Of a DNA stretch of 64,000 bases, positions 43,503 to 52,081 are shown piece by piece. The notes beneath the pieces were generated by a model. It did no database searches. It was not told where the DNA came from and saw only the letters and a program-made list of their open reading frames with translations. This stretch comes from Afipia sp. (lineage in GTDB: Bacteria; Pseudomonadota; Alphaproteobacteria; Rhizobiales; Xanthobacteraceae). Location of the stretch: NCBI GenBank assembly GCA_024707075.1, contig JANQAK010000003.1, forward strand, positions 1,922,001 through 1,986,000, read 5' to 3'. A program made the translations under genes and the position numbers. Position 1 is the first letter of the stretch, and the number at the start of each line of letters is the position of its first letter.

Positions 43503-44600
43503 ATGACCGCGCTTCGCCGTGCAACATCCATTGCAGCCGCTCGTGCGGGATTTCTTGCATCGGTCGTTGCCGGGATGGTCGCATTGTCGGCGAGTGCCGT
43601 CGCGCAGGGCACTGCGCCGAATCCTTTTCCGGAGCCGATCAAACCTGCCGAAAAACCCCCGGCGGCAAAACCCGCCGTACCCAAAGCCTCACCGAAGGCG
43701 GACGCGCAGAAACAGAAGAAGGCCGAACCCGTAAAGGCGTCAGCACCTGCTGTGCTGGACGATCCGAACGCCGATCTCGCCTACGGCGCCTATCAGCAAG
43801 GACTTTATCGCACCGCCTTCAACATCGCGACCAAGCGCGCGCAGGAGATGGGCGATCCCAAATCGATGACACTGCTTGGCGAACTCTATTCCAATGCGCT
43901 TGGCATCAAGCGCGATTACGTCAAGGCGGCGGAATGGTACAAGCAGGCCGCCGACCGTGGCGACCGCGAAGCGATGTTCGCGCTCGGCATGATGAAGATT
44001 TCCGGACGCCCGCCTCCTCCCAATCGCGAAGAAGGCGCGCGGTTGCTGGCGTCATCCGCCAAACTCGGGAAAGCGGCGGCGGCCTACAATCTCGGCCTGC
44101 TCTATCTCGAGGGACAGATCTTTCCGCAGGACATCAAGCGCGCCGCCGAACTGTTCCGGCAGGCGGCCGACGCCGGCAATCCGGAAGCGCAATACGCGCT
44201 TGCGACCTTCTACAAGGAAGGCCGCGGCGTGGAGAAAAATGTCGTCGAGGCCGCAAAGCTAATGCGCGCCGCGGCGATGGCCGACAATCTCGACGCCGCA
44301 GTGGAATACGGCATCGCGCTGTTCAACGGCACCGGCACGCCGAAAGACGTTCCGCTGGCAGTTGCCGTTCTCACTCGTGCCGCGCGGCAGAACAGCCCGA
44401 TCGCGCAAAACCGCCTCGCGCGCATTCTCGTCGATGGACTCGGGGTTCCCGCCGACAAGGTGCAGGGCTTCAAATGGCATCTGATCGCCAAGACTGCCGG
44501 CGGAAGCGACCCCGACCTCGATGCGAAATTCGCGCAACTTTCGCCAGTCGACAAGGCCAAGGCCGAAGACCTCGCCCGGAAGTGGTTTGGCACGAAATGA
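43503..44600 (+). CDS. SEL1-like/tetratricopeptide repeat protein, secreted
   Basis: Signal peptide; repeats such as YVKAAEWYKQAADRGDREAMFALGMM and IKRAAELFRQAADAGNPEAQYALATFYKEGRGVEKN. Confidence 0.88.
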   Translation: MTALRRATSIAAARAGFLASVVAGMVALSASAVAQGTAPNPFPEPIKPAEKPPAAKPAVPKASPKADAQKQKKAEPVKASAPAVLDDPNADLAYGAYQQGLYRTAFNIATKRAQEMGDPKSMTLLGELYSNALGIKRDYVKAAEWYKQAADRGDREAMFALGMMKISGRPPPPNREEGARLLASSAKLGKAAAAYNLGLLYLEGQIFPQDIKRAAELFRQAADAGNPEAQYALATFYKEGRGVEKNVVEAAKLMRAAAMADNLDAAVEYGIALFNGTGTPKDVPLAVAVLTRAARQNSPIAQNRLARILVDGLGVPADKVQGFKWHLIAKTAGGSDPDLDAKFAQLSPVDKAKAEDLARKWFGTK

Positions 44601-44770
44601 GACAGAGGCTCTCTGACGCGCGTTCCTCGCGCGAACCGGCCGCTTCGCTCGAAAATGCTTTGACGCCCGTTATCGCCCTTGACGCGCCAGCGCTTTGACG
44701 CCAAGCATCCCGCCCACAGCACCAGCCCTTATCCCGATCCGGCCTTGGCCGATCCCATCAAGCCGAAACG

Positions 44771-45562
44771 ATGCTTCATTCAGCGCTCATCAACGTTATG
44801 GTCAAGGCCGCGCGCCGCGCGGGCCGCAGTCTCAGCCGCGATCTCGGCGAGATCGAGAACCTTCAGGTGTCGCTGAAAGGTCCGGCCAATTTCGTCTCGC
44901 TTGCCGACAAGCGCGCCGAGCAGATGCTTTATGAAGACCTGACCAAGGCGAGGCCCGGCTACAGCTTTCTCGGCGAGGAAGGTGGCGTCCGCGAAGGCAC
45001 CGACAAGTCCAATACGTGGATCGTCGATCCGCTCGATGGCACCACCAATTTTCTGCACGGCATTCCGCAGTTCGCGATCTCGATCGGCCTGCAACGCGAT
45101 GGCGTGATCATCGCCGGCGTGATCTACAATCCGGCCACCGATGAACTCTACATGGCCGAGCGCGGCAAGGGCGCATTCCTCAACGACACGCGGTTGCGCG
45201 TCGCGGCCCGCAAGCAGCTCAGCGATTGCGTGATCGCCTGCGGCCTGCCGCATATCGGGCGCGGCGACCACGAACTCTCCCGGCGCGAAATGGCAGAAAT
45301 GCAGCAGCGCGTCGCAGGCCTGCGCCGTTTCGGCGCAGCCTCGCTCGATCTCGCCTTCGTCGCGGCCGGCCGTCTCGACGGTTACTGGGAGCGCAATCTC
45401 CAACCGTGGGATATCGCGGCTGGATTGATCATGGTGCGCGAGGCCGGCGGCGTCGTCAGCGGCATCGAGGGCGGCGACACGGCGATGGCGACCGGTCACG
45501 TTGTCTGCGGCAACGAGACGATCCAGCGCGAACTCGTAAAGATCCTGAAGCCGCTGGGCTGA
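44771..45562 (+). CDS. suhB: Inositol monophosphatase family protein
   Basis: SFLGEEGG...TWIVDPLDGTTNFLHGIPQFAISIGLQ...NLQPWDIAAGLIMVREAGG. Confidence 0.92.
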   Translation: MLHSALINVMVKAARRAGRSLSRDLGEIENLQVSLKGPANFVSLADKRAEQMLYEDLTKARPGYSFLGEEGGVREGTDKSNTWIVDPLDGTTNFLHGIPQFAISIGLQRDGVIIAGVIYNPATDELYMAERGKGAFLNDTRLRVAARKQLSDCVIACGLPHIGRGDHELSRREMAEMQQRVAGLRRFGAASLDLAFVAAGRLDGYWERNLQPWDIAAGLIMVREAGGVVSGIEGGDTAMATGHVVCGNETIQRELVKILKPLG

Positions 45563-45620
45563 TCTTCACTGCATCAATTCGGGATTGCGGATGAGTTGGC
45601 GTGCCTTGCGCTAACGACTC

Positions 45621-45720
45621 GATGTCGTCCCCGCGAAGGCGGGGACGACATCTGGATCAGAACCGTACCCATCAACAAAGTAAGAAGGTCTGGATCCCCG
45701 CTTTCGCGGGGACGACGTCT
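45621..45720. repeat. Dispersed palindromes, family 'gtcgtccccgcgaaggcggggacgac'
   Basis: Two hairpins, gatgtcgtccccgcgaaggcggggacgacatc and tggatccccgctttcgcggggacgac; also at 63517. Confidence 0.8.
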
Positions 45721-45854
45721 GTTGATATCCTCCGGCCAATCCTGACCATCGGAGTTCCTCCCTGCCCTCAGACCGGCAGCGGCATTCTTTTCCTGCCGCT
45801 GCTGTGCCATATTGCTGACCGACATTTTCCCCGGAGAAGGATTGACCATCCGCC

Positions 45855-46853
45855 ATGGCGAAAAATCCCCCACCCAGCACCGCAGCCGACATCAGCGTCA
45901 CCAAACTGTCGTCTCCTCGAATCTTTCTGGTCCGGATGCTGGTGTTCCTGATCCTGTGCGGATTGATCGTCGTCGTACTCTACAAGCAGATCTGGACGGC
46001 GTTCCTCGCCAATCCGGGACTCAACGCGCTGATCGGCGGCGTTCTCGCCATCGGCATCATCCTCGCCTTCCGGCAGGTGATCCGGCTCTATCCGGAAATT
46101 GCGTGGGTCAACAGTTTCCGCATCTCGGATCCGGGCCTCGCCGTGGACCGCCGCCCGACGCTGCTGGCGCCGATGGCCGCGATGCTGAGCCATCGCTCCG
46201 GCCGCATGAGCATTTCGCAGCAGACCATGCGGCACCTGCTCGATTCCATTGCCACCCGCCTCGACGAAGCGCGTGACCTGTCGCGCTACATGACAGGCCT
46301 GCTGGTATTCCTTGGCCTGCTCGGCACGTTCTGGGGCCTGATCGAGACGGTCGGTTCGGTCGGCAAGGTGATCGAAGGGCTGAAAGTCGGCGGCGAAGCA
46401 GGCGCGTTATTCGATACGCTCAAGGACGGCCTCGCCGCGCCGCTCGGCGGCATGGGTATTTCGTTCTCATCCTCGCTGTTCGGCCTCGCCGGATCGCTGA
46501 TCCTCGGCTTTCTCGACCTGCAATCGAGCCAGGCACAAAACCGCTTTTACACCGATCTCGAAGACTGGCTCGCCGAAACCGTGCAGGAATATGCCGGCGA
46601 CGGCCACGCAGCCGGCGCAGGGGGAGATTTCAATCCCGCGCTCGACCGGCTGCGGACGGCAGTGGAAGAAATGGGATCGAACCGCGCCTCCACCACCGCG
46701 ATGGCCAACCTGGCCGAAGCCATTCAGGGCCTCGTGCATCACATGCGCACCGAGCAGCAGTTGATCCGCGAATGGGCTGATGGCCAGGGCGAGCAGAACC
46801 GCGAAATCAAGAGCCTTCTGGAACGCCTCGCACGGCAACCCGAAAACAATTGA
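45855..46853 (+). CDS. MotA/TolQ/ExbB-type proton channel family protein
   Basis: Three TM segments; MTGLLVFLGLLGTFWGLIETVGSVGKVIEGL...LAAPLGGMGISFSSSLFGLAGSLILGFLDL. Confidence 0.85.
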   Translation: MAKNPPPSTAADISVTKLSSPRIFLVRMLVFLILCGLIVVVLYKQIWTAFLANPGLNALIGGVLAIGIILAFRQVIRLYPEIAWVNSFRISDPGLAVDRRPTLLAPMAAMLSHRSGRMSISQQTMRHLLDSIATRLDEARDLSRYMTGLLVFLGLLGTFWGLIETVGSVGKVIEGLKVGGEAGALFDTLKDGLAAPLGGMGISFSSSLFGLAGSLILGFLDLQSSQAQNRFYTDLEDWLAETVQEYAGDGHAAGAGGDFNPALDRLRTAVEEMGSNRASTTAMANLAEAIQGLVHHMRTEQQLIREWADGQGEQNREIKSLLERLARQPENN

Positions 46854-46870
46854 ACCGGGAATAACAGGTC

Positions 46871-47899
46871 ATGGCGCTTTCGCGATCACGCCGCAGCGAC
46901 CCGGGCTTCAATTACTGGCCCGGCTTTGTCGACGCCCTGTCGACGCTGGTGCTGGCCATCGTCTTCCTGCTGTCGGTGTTTCTGGTCGTGCAGTTCTTCC
47001 TGTCGCAGGAGGTCACCGGCAAGGACAAGGCGCTGGAGCGGCTGAATGCGCAGATCGCGCAGCTCAACGAACTGCTCTCGCTGGAAAAACTCGGCAAGCT
47101 CAATCTCGACGATCAACTGTCGCAGATGCGCGCCGGACTTGCCTCCGCCGAGGCCGAACGCGATCGCGTCAAAGGCCTTTACGACGGCCTTGCGGGCGCA
47201 GGCGCCAACGCCGCCGGCCGTGCCACCGAACTCGGCAAGGCGCTCGACTCCGAGAAGCAGGTGTCTGCCCGCGCGCTGGCCCAGATCGAGGTGCTGAACC
47301 AGCAGATCAGCGCACTGCGCCGCCAGCTCGCTGCACTTGAGGAAGCACTGGACGCGTCCGAGAAGCGCGACAAGGAATCGCAGGGCAAGATCGCCGACCT
47401 TGGGCAGCGGCTCAACGTGGCGCTGGCGCAGCGCGTGCAGGAACTGTCACGCTACCGTTCCGAATTCTTCGGCCGCCTGCGCACCATTCTCGGCAACCGG
47501 CCGGATGTCCGCATCGTCGGCGATCGTTTCGTGTTCCAGTCCGAAGTGTTCTTCGACACCGGACAGGCATTACTCCTGCCGGAAGGCCGCGCCGAACTCG
47601 ACAAGCTCGCCGCGGCGCTGACCGATCTCGACAAGCAGATTCCGGCGGAAATTGCCTGGGTGCTGCGCGTGGACGGCCACACCGACGTGCGGCCGATCAA
47701 CAGCCCGCAGTTCAAGTCGAACTGGGAACTATCATCGGCGCGCGCTATTTCGGTGGTGCAGTATCTCGTTTCGCTCGGCGTGCCGGCGCAGCGGCTGGTC
47801 GCGGCAGGCTTTGCGGAATTCCAGCCGCTCAATCCGGGCACGACCGAAGAGGCCTACAAGCGCAATCGCCGCATCGAGCTGAAGCTGACCGAGCGATGA
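46871..47899 (+). CDS. OmpA/MotB-type peptidoglycan-binding protein with N-terminal TM and coiled coil
   Basis: YWPGFVDALSTLVLAIVFLLSVFLVVQFFLSQEVTGKDKALERL...C-terminal OmpA-like LRVDGHTDVRPINSPQFKSNWELSSARAISVVQYL. Confidence 0.88.
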   Translation: MALSRSRRSDPGFNYWPGFVDALSTLVLAIVFLLSVFLVVQFFLSQEVTGKDKALERLNAQIAQLNELLSLEKLGKLNLDDQLSQMRAGLASAEAERDRVKGLYDGLAGAGANAAGRATELGKALDSEKQVSARALAQIEVLNQQISALRRQLAALEEALDASEKRDKESQGKIADLGQRLNVALAQRVQELSRYRSEFFGRLRTILGNRPDVRIVGDRFVFQSEVFFDTGQALLLPEGRAELDKLAAALTDLDKQIPAEIAWVLRVDGHTDVRPINSPQFKSNWELSSARAISVVQYLVSLGVPAQRLVAAGFAEFQPLNPGTTEEAYKRNRRIELKLTER

Positions 47900-47906
47900 T
47901 ACGCGC

Positions 47907-48356
47907 ATGAGCGCAGATGTCACGCTGCGGCCCTATACCGATAGCGACGAGGACGCGGCCATCGACCTGTGGTTCCGCACCTGGCAACAGGCCTATCCGT
48001 CGATCGATTTTTCGCAGCGGCTGGATGGCTGGCGCGCGCGCTGGTGCGACGAACTGGTGCCTGCCGCGCAGATCGTGGTCGCTTCACAAGACGACAGGAT
48101 GATCGGCTTCGTCACCATTGATGCCACCGGCTATCTCGACCAGCTTGTGGTCGCGCCGGAACAATGGGGATCTGACCTCGGAAATTCTTTGATCGCCGAG
48201 GCCAAGGCGATGTCGCCAAACGGCATCACGCTGCTGGTCAACACCGACAACGCCCGCGCCATCCGCTTTTATGAGCGCAATGGATTCGTCCGCACGCACG
48301 AGGACGTCAACCCGGTGTCGGGTCGGAAAGTTTATGGGATGAAGTGGGAGCCGTAG
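47907..48356 (+). CDS. GNAT family N-acetyltransferase
   Basis: VTLRPYTDSDEDAAIDLWFRTWQQAYP...LLVNTDNARAIRFYERNGFVRTHED. Confidence 0.87.
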   Translation: MSADVTLRPYTDSDEDAAIDLWFRTWQQAYPSIDFSQRLDGWRARWCDELVPAAQIVVASQDDRMIGFVTIDATGYLDQLVVAPEQWGSDLGNSLIAEAKAMSPNGITLLVNTDNARAIRFYERNGFVRTHEDVNPVSGRKVYGMKWEP

Positions 48357-48367
48357 AATCTACAAAA

Positions 48368-48449
48368 CGTCATTGCGAGGAGCACTTGCGACGAAGCGAT
48401 CCACCTTTTTATGTCGCTCTGGATTGCTTCGCTTCGCTCGCAATGACGA
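48368..48449. repeat. Dispersed palindromic repeat, family 'gtcattgcgag..gaagc(a/g)atcca'
   Basis: cgtcattgcgaggagcacttgcgacgaagcgatcc...ggattgcttcgcttcgctcgcaatgacg. Confidence 0.82.
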
Positions 48450-48450
48450 G

Positions 48451-50190
48451 CTACACGCCCTCGAACTGCAATCGCGCCAGCCGTGCATAAAGGCCGTTCG
48501 CGGCAACGAGCGACACATGCGTGCCCTGCTCGACAATACGGCCGTTCTCCATCACCAGAATGCGATCGCAGGACAACACAGTCGCAAGACGATGCGCGAT
48601 CACCAGCGTGGTGCGGTGCTTCATCAGCTCTTCCAGAGCGGTCTGCACCAGCGTTTCACTCTCGGCATCGAGTGCTGACGTGGCTTCATCCAGCAGCAGC
48701 AGCGGTGCATCGCGCAGGATCGCGCGCGCAATTGCGATGCGCTGGCGCTGGCCGCCGGACAGCGTGACGCCGCGCTCGCCGAGTTGGGTGTCGAAGCCGA
48801 GCGGCAGACGCGAAATGAACTCGGTGGCATGGGCGAGATCGGCGGCGCGCGCGACCTCCTCGTCGCTGGCGTCGGGCCGGCCGAAGCGGATATTCTCGCG
48901 GGCGCTGGTTGCGAACACAACGGAGTCCTGCGGCACGAGCGCGATGCGCGAGCGCACATCGGACGGATCGGCGTCGCGGACCGGCACGCCATCGACCGAG
49001 ATCTCGCCGCTCGCTGGATCGTAGAACCGCAGCAGCAAGTGAAACAGCGTGCTCTTGCCCGCGCCGGACGGCCCGACCACGGCAACCTTCTCGCCGGCCT
49101 TGACCGAGAACGACACGCCGTCAACGGCCAGATGCTCGGGCCGCGTCGGATAGGCAAACCGTACATTGTCGAAAACAACATCGCCACGCGGCGGCACCGG
49201 AAGCATGCGCGGGTTCGCGGGCGCCGCGATGTCGGGCTTGAGCCGCAGAATTTCGAACAGCCGCTCCGATGCGCCGGAGGCCTGCGAGATTTCGCCCCAG
49301 ACTTCGCTCAACTGGCCGAGCGCGCCTGCCGCGAATGCCGCATACAGGACGAACTGTCCGAGCCGTCCCGCACTGATCTGGCCGGTCAGCACATCGTGCG
49401 AACCGACCCAGAGGATCGCCACGACACTGGCGAACACCAGAAAGATCACGATCGCGGTCAGGATCGCGCGCGCGCCGGTCGAATTGCGCGCGGCCTGATA
49501 GGCGCGCTCGACCTCGCCGCCGAAACGCAGCTTCGCAAGGCGTTCGTTGGTGAAGGCCTGCAACGTCCGCATCGCGCCAATTAACTCAGAGGCATAGGAC
49601 GATGCGTCAGCCAGCGTGTCCTGCGCGCCGCGCGACAGTTTCTGCACCCGGCGGCCGAACGCCACCAGCGGCAGAACGATCAGCGGAATCACCGCGAGCA
49701 CGAAGCCGGACAGTTTCGGACTGCTGATGACCATCATGGCGGACGCGCCGATGAACAGCACCAGATTGCGCAGCGCGATCGAGACCGATGCGCCGACCGC
49801 GGACTTGATCTGCGTGGTGTCGGCGGTCAGGCGCGAGACCAGTTCGCCGCTGTGGGCGGTGTCGAAGAACGACGGCGACAGCGAGGTCAGATGATTGAAC
49901 ACGTCGCGGCGCAGGTCGGCGACGATGCGTTCGCCGAGCGTGATGACGAGGTAGTAGCGGACAGCGCTCGCGCCGGCGAGCACCGCCACCACCGCGATCA
50001 TCACCATGAAGTAGCTGTTGATCAGCGCGATGCCCTCGGGGCTGAATCCGAAGTCGATCATGCGGCGCACCGCGAGCGGCACCACCAGCGTCGCAGCCGA
50101 GGCCACGATCAGCGCCACCAGCGCCGCGATCGCCTGCAAGCGATACCGCGCCACGTAAGGTGCCAGCGCCAGCAGCGGCCGCAGCTTCAT
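48451..50190 (-). CDS. MsbA-like ABC transporter (fused permease/ATP-binding)
   Basis: VGPSGAGKSTLFHLLLRFYDP...LSGGQRQRIAIARAILRDAPLLLLDEATSALDAESE. Confidence 0.92.
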   Translation of the reverse strand: MKLRPLLALAPYVARYRLQAIAALVALIVASAATLVVPLAVRRMIDFGFSPEGIALINSYFMVMIAVVAVLAGASAVRYYLVITLGERIVADLRRDVFNHLTSLSPSFFDTAHSGELVSRLTADTTQIKSAVGASVSIALRNLVLFIGASAMMVISSPKLSGFVLAVIPLIVLPLVAFGRRVQKLSRGAQDTLADASSYASELIGAMRTLQAFTNERLAKLRFGGEVERAYQAARNSTGARAILTAIVIFLVFASVVAILWVGSHDVLTGQISAGRLGQFVLYAAFAAGALGQLSEVWGEISQASGASERLFEILRLKPDIAAPANPRMLPVPPRGDVVFDNVRFAYPTRPEHLAVDGVSFSVKAGEKVAVVGPSGAGKSTLFHLLLRFYDPASGEISVDGVPVRDADPSDVRSRIALVPQDSVVFATSARENIRFGRPDASDEEVARAADLAHATEFISRLPLGFDTQLGERGVTLSGGQRQRIAIARAILRDAPLLLLDEATSALDAESETLVQTALEELMKHRTTLVIAHRLATVLSCDRILVMENGRIVEQGTHVSLVAANGLYARLARLQFEGV

Positions 50191-50495
50191 ACGGGATTTT
50201 TGGGCGCCGTGATGGGCTCCGGTGGTTCCTGAGCCGCTCCTGACGGTGGCGAGGCCTCAACTGGGGCTGGCTGGCGGAGCCGCACAGGCGTGGCGCCAGC
50301 GGCCGCATCTTCAAGTCTCTCAACTGCGCTCATGAATCCGGCCGCCGCTCTGTCTGGAAGTCTTCAATTAAGCACCGAAGCGGGTGCTGGCAAATGACCA
50401 TCCGGCTTGTTTCCGAGCCGTTCCTGCGATATAGACCCGCAAAATTCGTCCCGAACATCCCTGATCTGTGGGCGCGCGGCGCCAGAGGATTTGCC

Positions 50496-50723
50496 ATGAA
50501 AGCCGAAATTCACCCGGATTATCATACAATTAAGGTCGTCATGACCGACGGGACCGAATATCTCACCCGTTCGACCTACGGCAAGGACGGCGACACGCTG
50601 AACCTGGATATCGACTCCAAGTCGCATCCGGCCTGGACTGGCGGAACCCAGCAGTTGCTCGACCGCGGCGGTCGGGTCTCGCGCTTCCAGAAGAAGTTTT
50701 CGGGCTTCCTCAAGAAGGACTGA
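50496..50723 (+). CDS. rpmE: 50S ribosomal protein L31 (cysteine-free form)
   Basis: [71 protein letters not shown]. Confidence 0.94.
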   Translation: MKAEIHPDYHTIKVVMTDGTEYLTRSTYGKDGDTLNLDIDSKSHPAWTGGTQQLLDRGGRVSRFQKKFSGFLKKD

Positions 50724-50764
50724 TCGTCCGTCCGAACCCTGTTTCCGAACACGCTGTTTCCAGA

Positions 50765-50798
50765 CAAAAACGCCCCCGCTTTCGCAGGGGCGTTTTTC
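50765..50798 (+). terminator. Intrinsic terminator of rpmE
   Basis: caaaaacgcccccgctttcgcaggggcgtttttcg. Confidence 0.85.
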
Positions 50799-50849
50799 GT
50801 TTTGACGGTGAGTTCGTTTTGACGGTGAGTTCGTGTTGACGGTGAGTTC
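50799..50849. repeat. Three-copy 17-bp tandem repeat gttttgacggtgagttc
   Basis: Units at 50799, 50816 and 50833; third unit has one substitution (gtgttgacggtgagttc). Confidence 0.9.
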
Positions 50850-50853
50850 GGGA

Positions 50854-50955
50854 CCTCATCCTGAGGAGGCGCACTTGCGCCTTCTCGAAGGATGAGGGAG
50901 TCGAAGCCCTTATGGCTCGAGACGCGTCGCAAGTACGACGCTCCTCACCATGAGG
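50854..50955. repeat. Dispersed palindromes, family 'cctcatcctgagg'
   Basis: cctcatcctgaggaggcgcacttgcgccttctcgaaggatgagg and cttatggctcgagacgcgtcgcaagtacgacgctcctcaccatgagg. Confidence 0.82.
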
Positions 50956-50966
50956 AAACCCTTTTC

Positions 50967-51473
50967 TTATCTCTCGAACGCCGCCTTGAGCATGTTCATC
51001 TGCGGCACCAGTGGATTGCCGATCGCAAGATGTTCGGCGGCCGGCGTATGAATCGTCGCATCGAGCCGGCGCACTTTGGTTTGCAATGCCATCGAGCGCG
51101 CGACCAGTTCCTGCAACCGCGCCGGCAGATTCGCCATCATGTCATCCGGGCACGGATCGGCCGCGGTCAGTTTCACCTTGGTCTTTTCACGGTTGGCCTG
51201 GTGCAGCGTCATCTCGCCTTCCTTGACCGCGCGATGCAGCAACAGCCATGACGCGAGCTGCATCAGCCGTGTCGTCAGCCGCATGCTTTCAGTGGCGTAG
51301 CTGAGGCTCGCAGAACGCTCCAGCGCCTTGGCCTCGGTACGGCCGGGCCCATCCAGATAGGCGGCTGTTTCCTCGACCAGATCCATGCCTTCCCTGAACA
51401 ATGTCCCGAAGGCGGCTGAGTTGGTAATCCTCTCGCTTAAGAGAACGAGATCGGCTTCGGCCTGATCGGACAT
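50967..51473 (-). CDS. rcdA: DUF1465 family protein; RcdA (regulator of CtrA degradation)
   Basis: LSERITNSAAFGTLFREGMDLVEETAAYLDGPGRTEAKALERSASLSYATESMRLTTRLMQLASWLLLHRAVKEGEM. Confidence 0.88.
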   Translation of the reverse strand: MSDQAEADLVLLSERITNSAAFGTLFREGMDLVEETAAYLDGPGRTEAKALERSASLSYATESMRLTTRLMQLASWLLLHRAVKEGEMTLHQANREKTKVKLTAADPCPDDMMANLPARLQELVARSMALQTKVRRLDATIHTPAAEHLAIGNPLVPQMNMLKAAFER

Positions 51474-51614
51474 GGTTAACGCCTCACGCGGTTACGCTGA
51501 CTTTTTTATGATGAACAAATCATTGCGCGCCGGCGGCCGGGAGTCCAGCGCGTCGTCGGACAATGCGAAGATATGGTTTCCAGCGGGATGCCGCGCGCGA
51601 TGAAAGATGACCGC

Positions 51615-51730
51615 GCAAAAAAGAGCCGCCGTTTCCGGCGGCTTTTAAAAGTTGATAACAGGGAGGCGTCAAACAGAGTGGACAGGAGCCACTCGGTGTC
51701 CAAACAAGGACAACGCCAGTCATAAACGCT
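51615..51730 (-). ncRNA. Candidate small RNA with strong intrinsic terminator (approximate boundaries)
   Basis: Minus strand: GTCCttgtttGGAC hairpin, GAGTGGctcctgtCCACTC hairpin, unpaired gcctccctg, then gccgccggaaacggcggctcttttttg terminator. Confidence 0.4.
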
Positions 51731-51805
51731 AAGGCTTAATACCGAGTAAATGAATGATTTCCTTTACGGTTCCTTTGCGAATGCGCGGAACCGGCGTTTA
51801 CGATT

Positions 51806-51997
51806 TTACGATTTGAAAAACGCATTGGCGGCGTCGCGGCTCGCGCGCTTCTTCGCAGCGTCGGCCTTCAGCCGCTCGATCTCGGCCGCGAGCCTCGCAA
51901 TGCGGTCTTCAACGTCGCCAACGGACAACAGCGACAGATCCTGCCCGATCTCATGGCTGATTTTCTTGCGCGGTTTGTCGTCGTCCTCGGCCGCCAT
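51806..51997 (-). CDS. DUF1192 family small coiled-coil protein
   Basis: MAAEDDDKPRKKISHEIGQDLSLLSVGDVEDRIARLAAEIERLKADAAKKRASRDAANAFFKS. Confidence 0.87.
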   Translation of the reverse strand: MAAEDDDKPRKKISHEIGQDLSLLSVGDVEDRIARLAAEIERLKADAAKKRASRDAANAFFKS

Positions 51998-52081
51998 GCT
52001 TCCCTCCTGTCGTTCACGCGATTATAGCTCTGTTCCGTCTCCATCTATTATCGCCCGCCTCCGCCGCCACAAGGATACATC

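Noticed and set aside
45855-47899. Zorya-type (ZorAB) anti-phage system
   Set aside because: MotA-like and OmpA-like genes are present, but no ZorC/ZorD/ZorE-like genes follow; neighbours are suhB and a GNAT gene.
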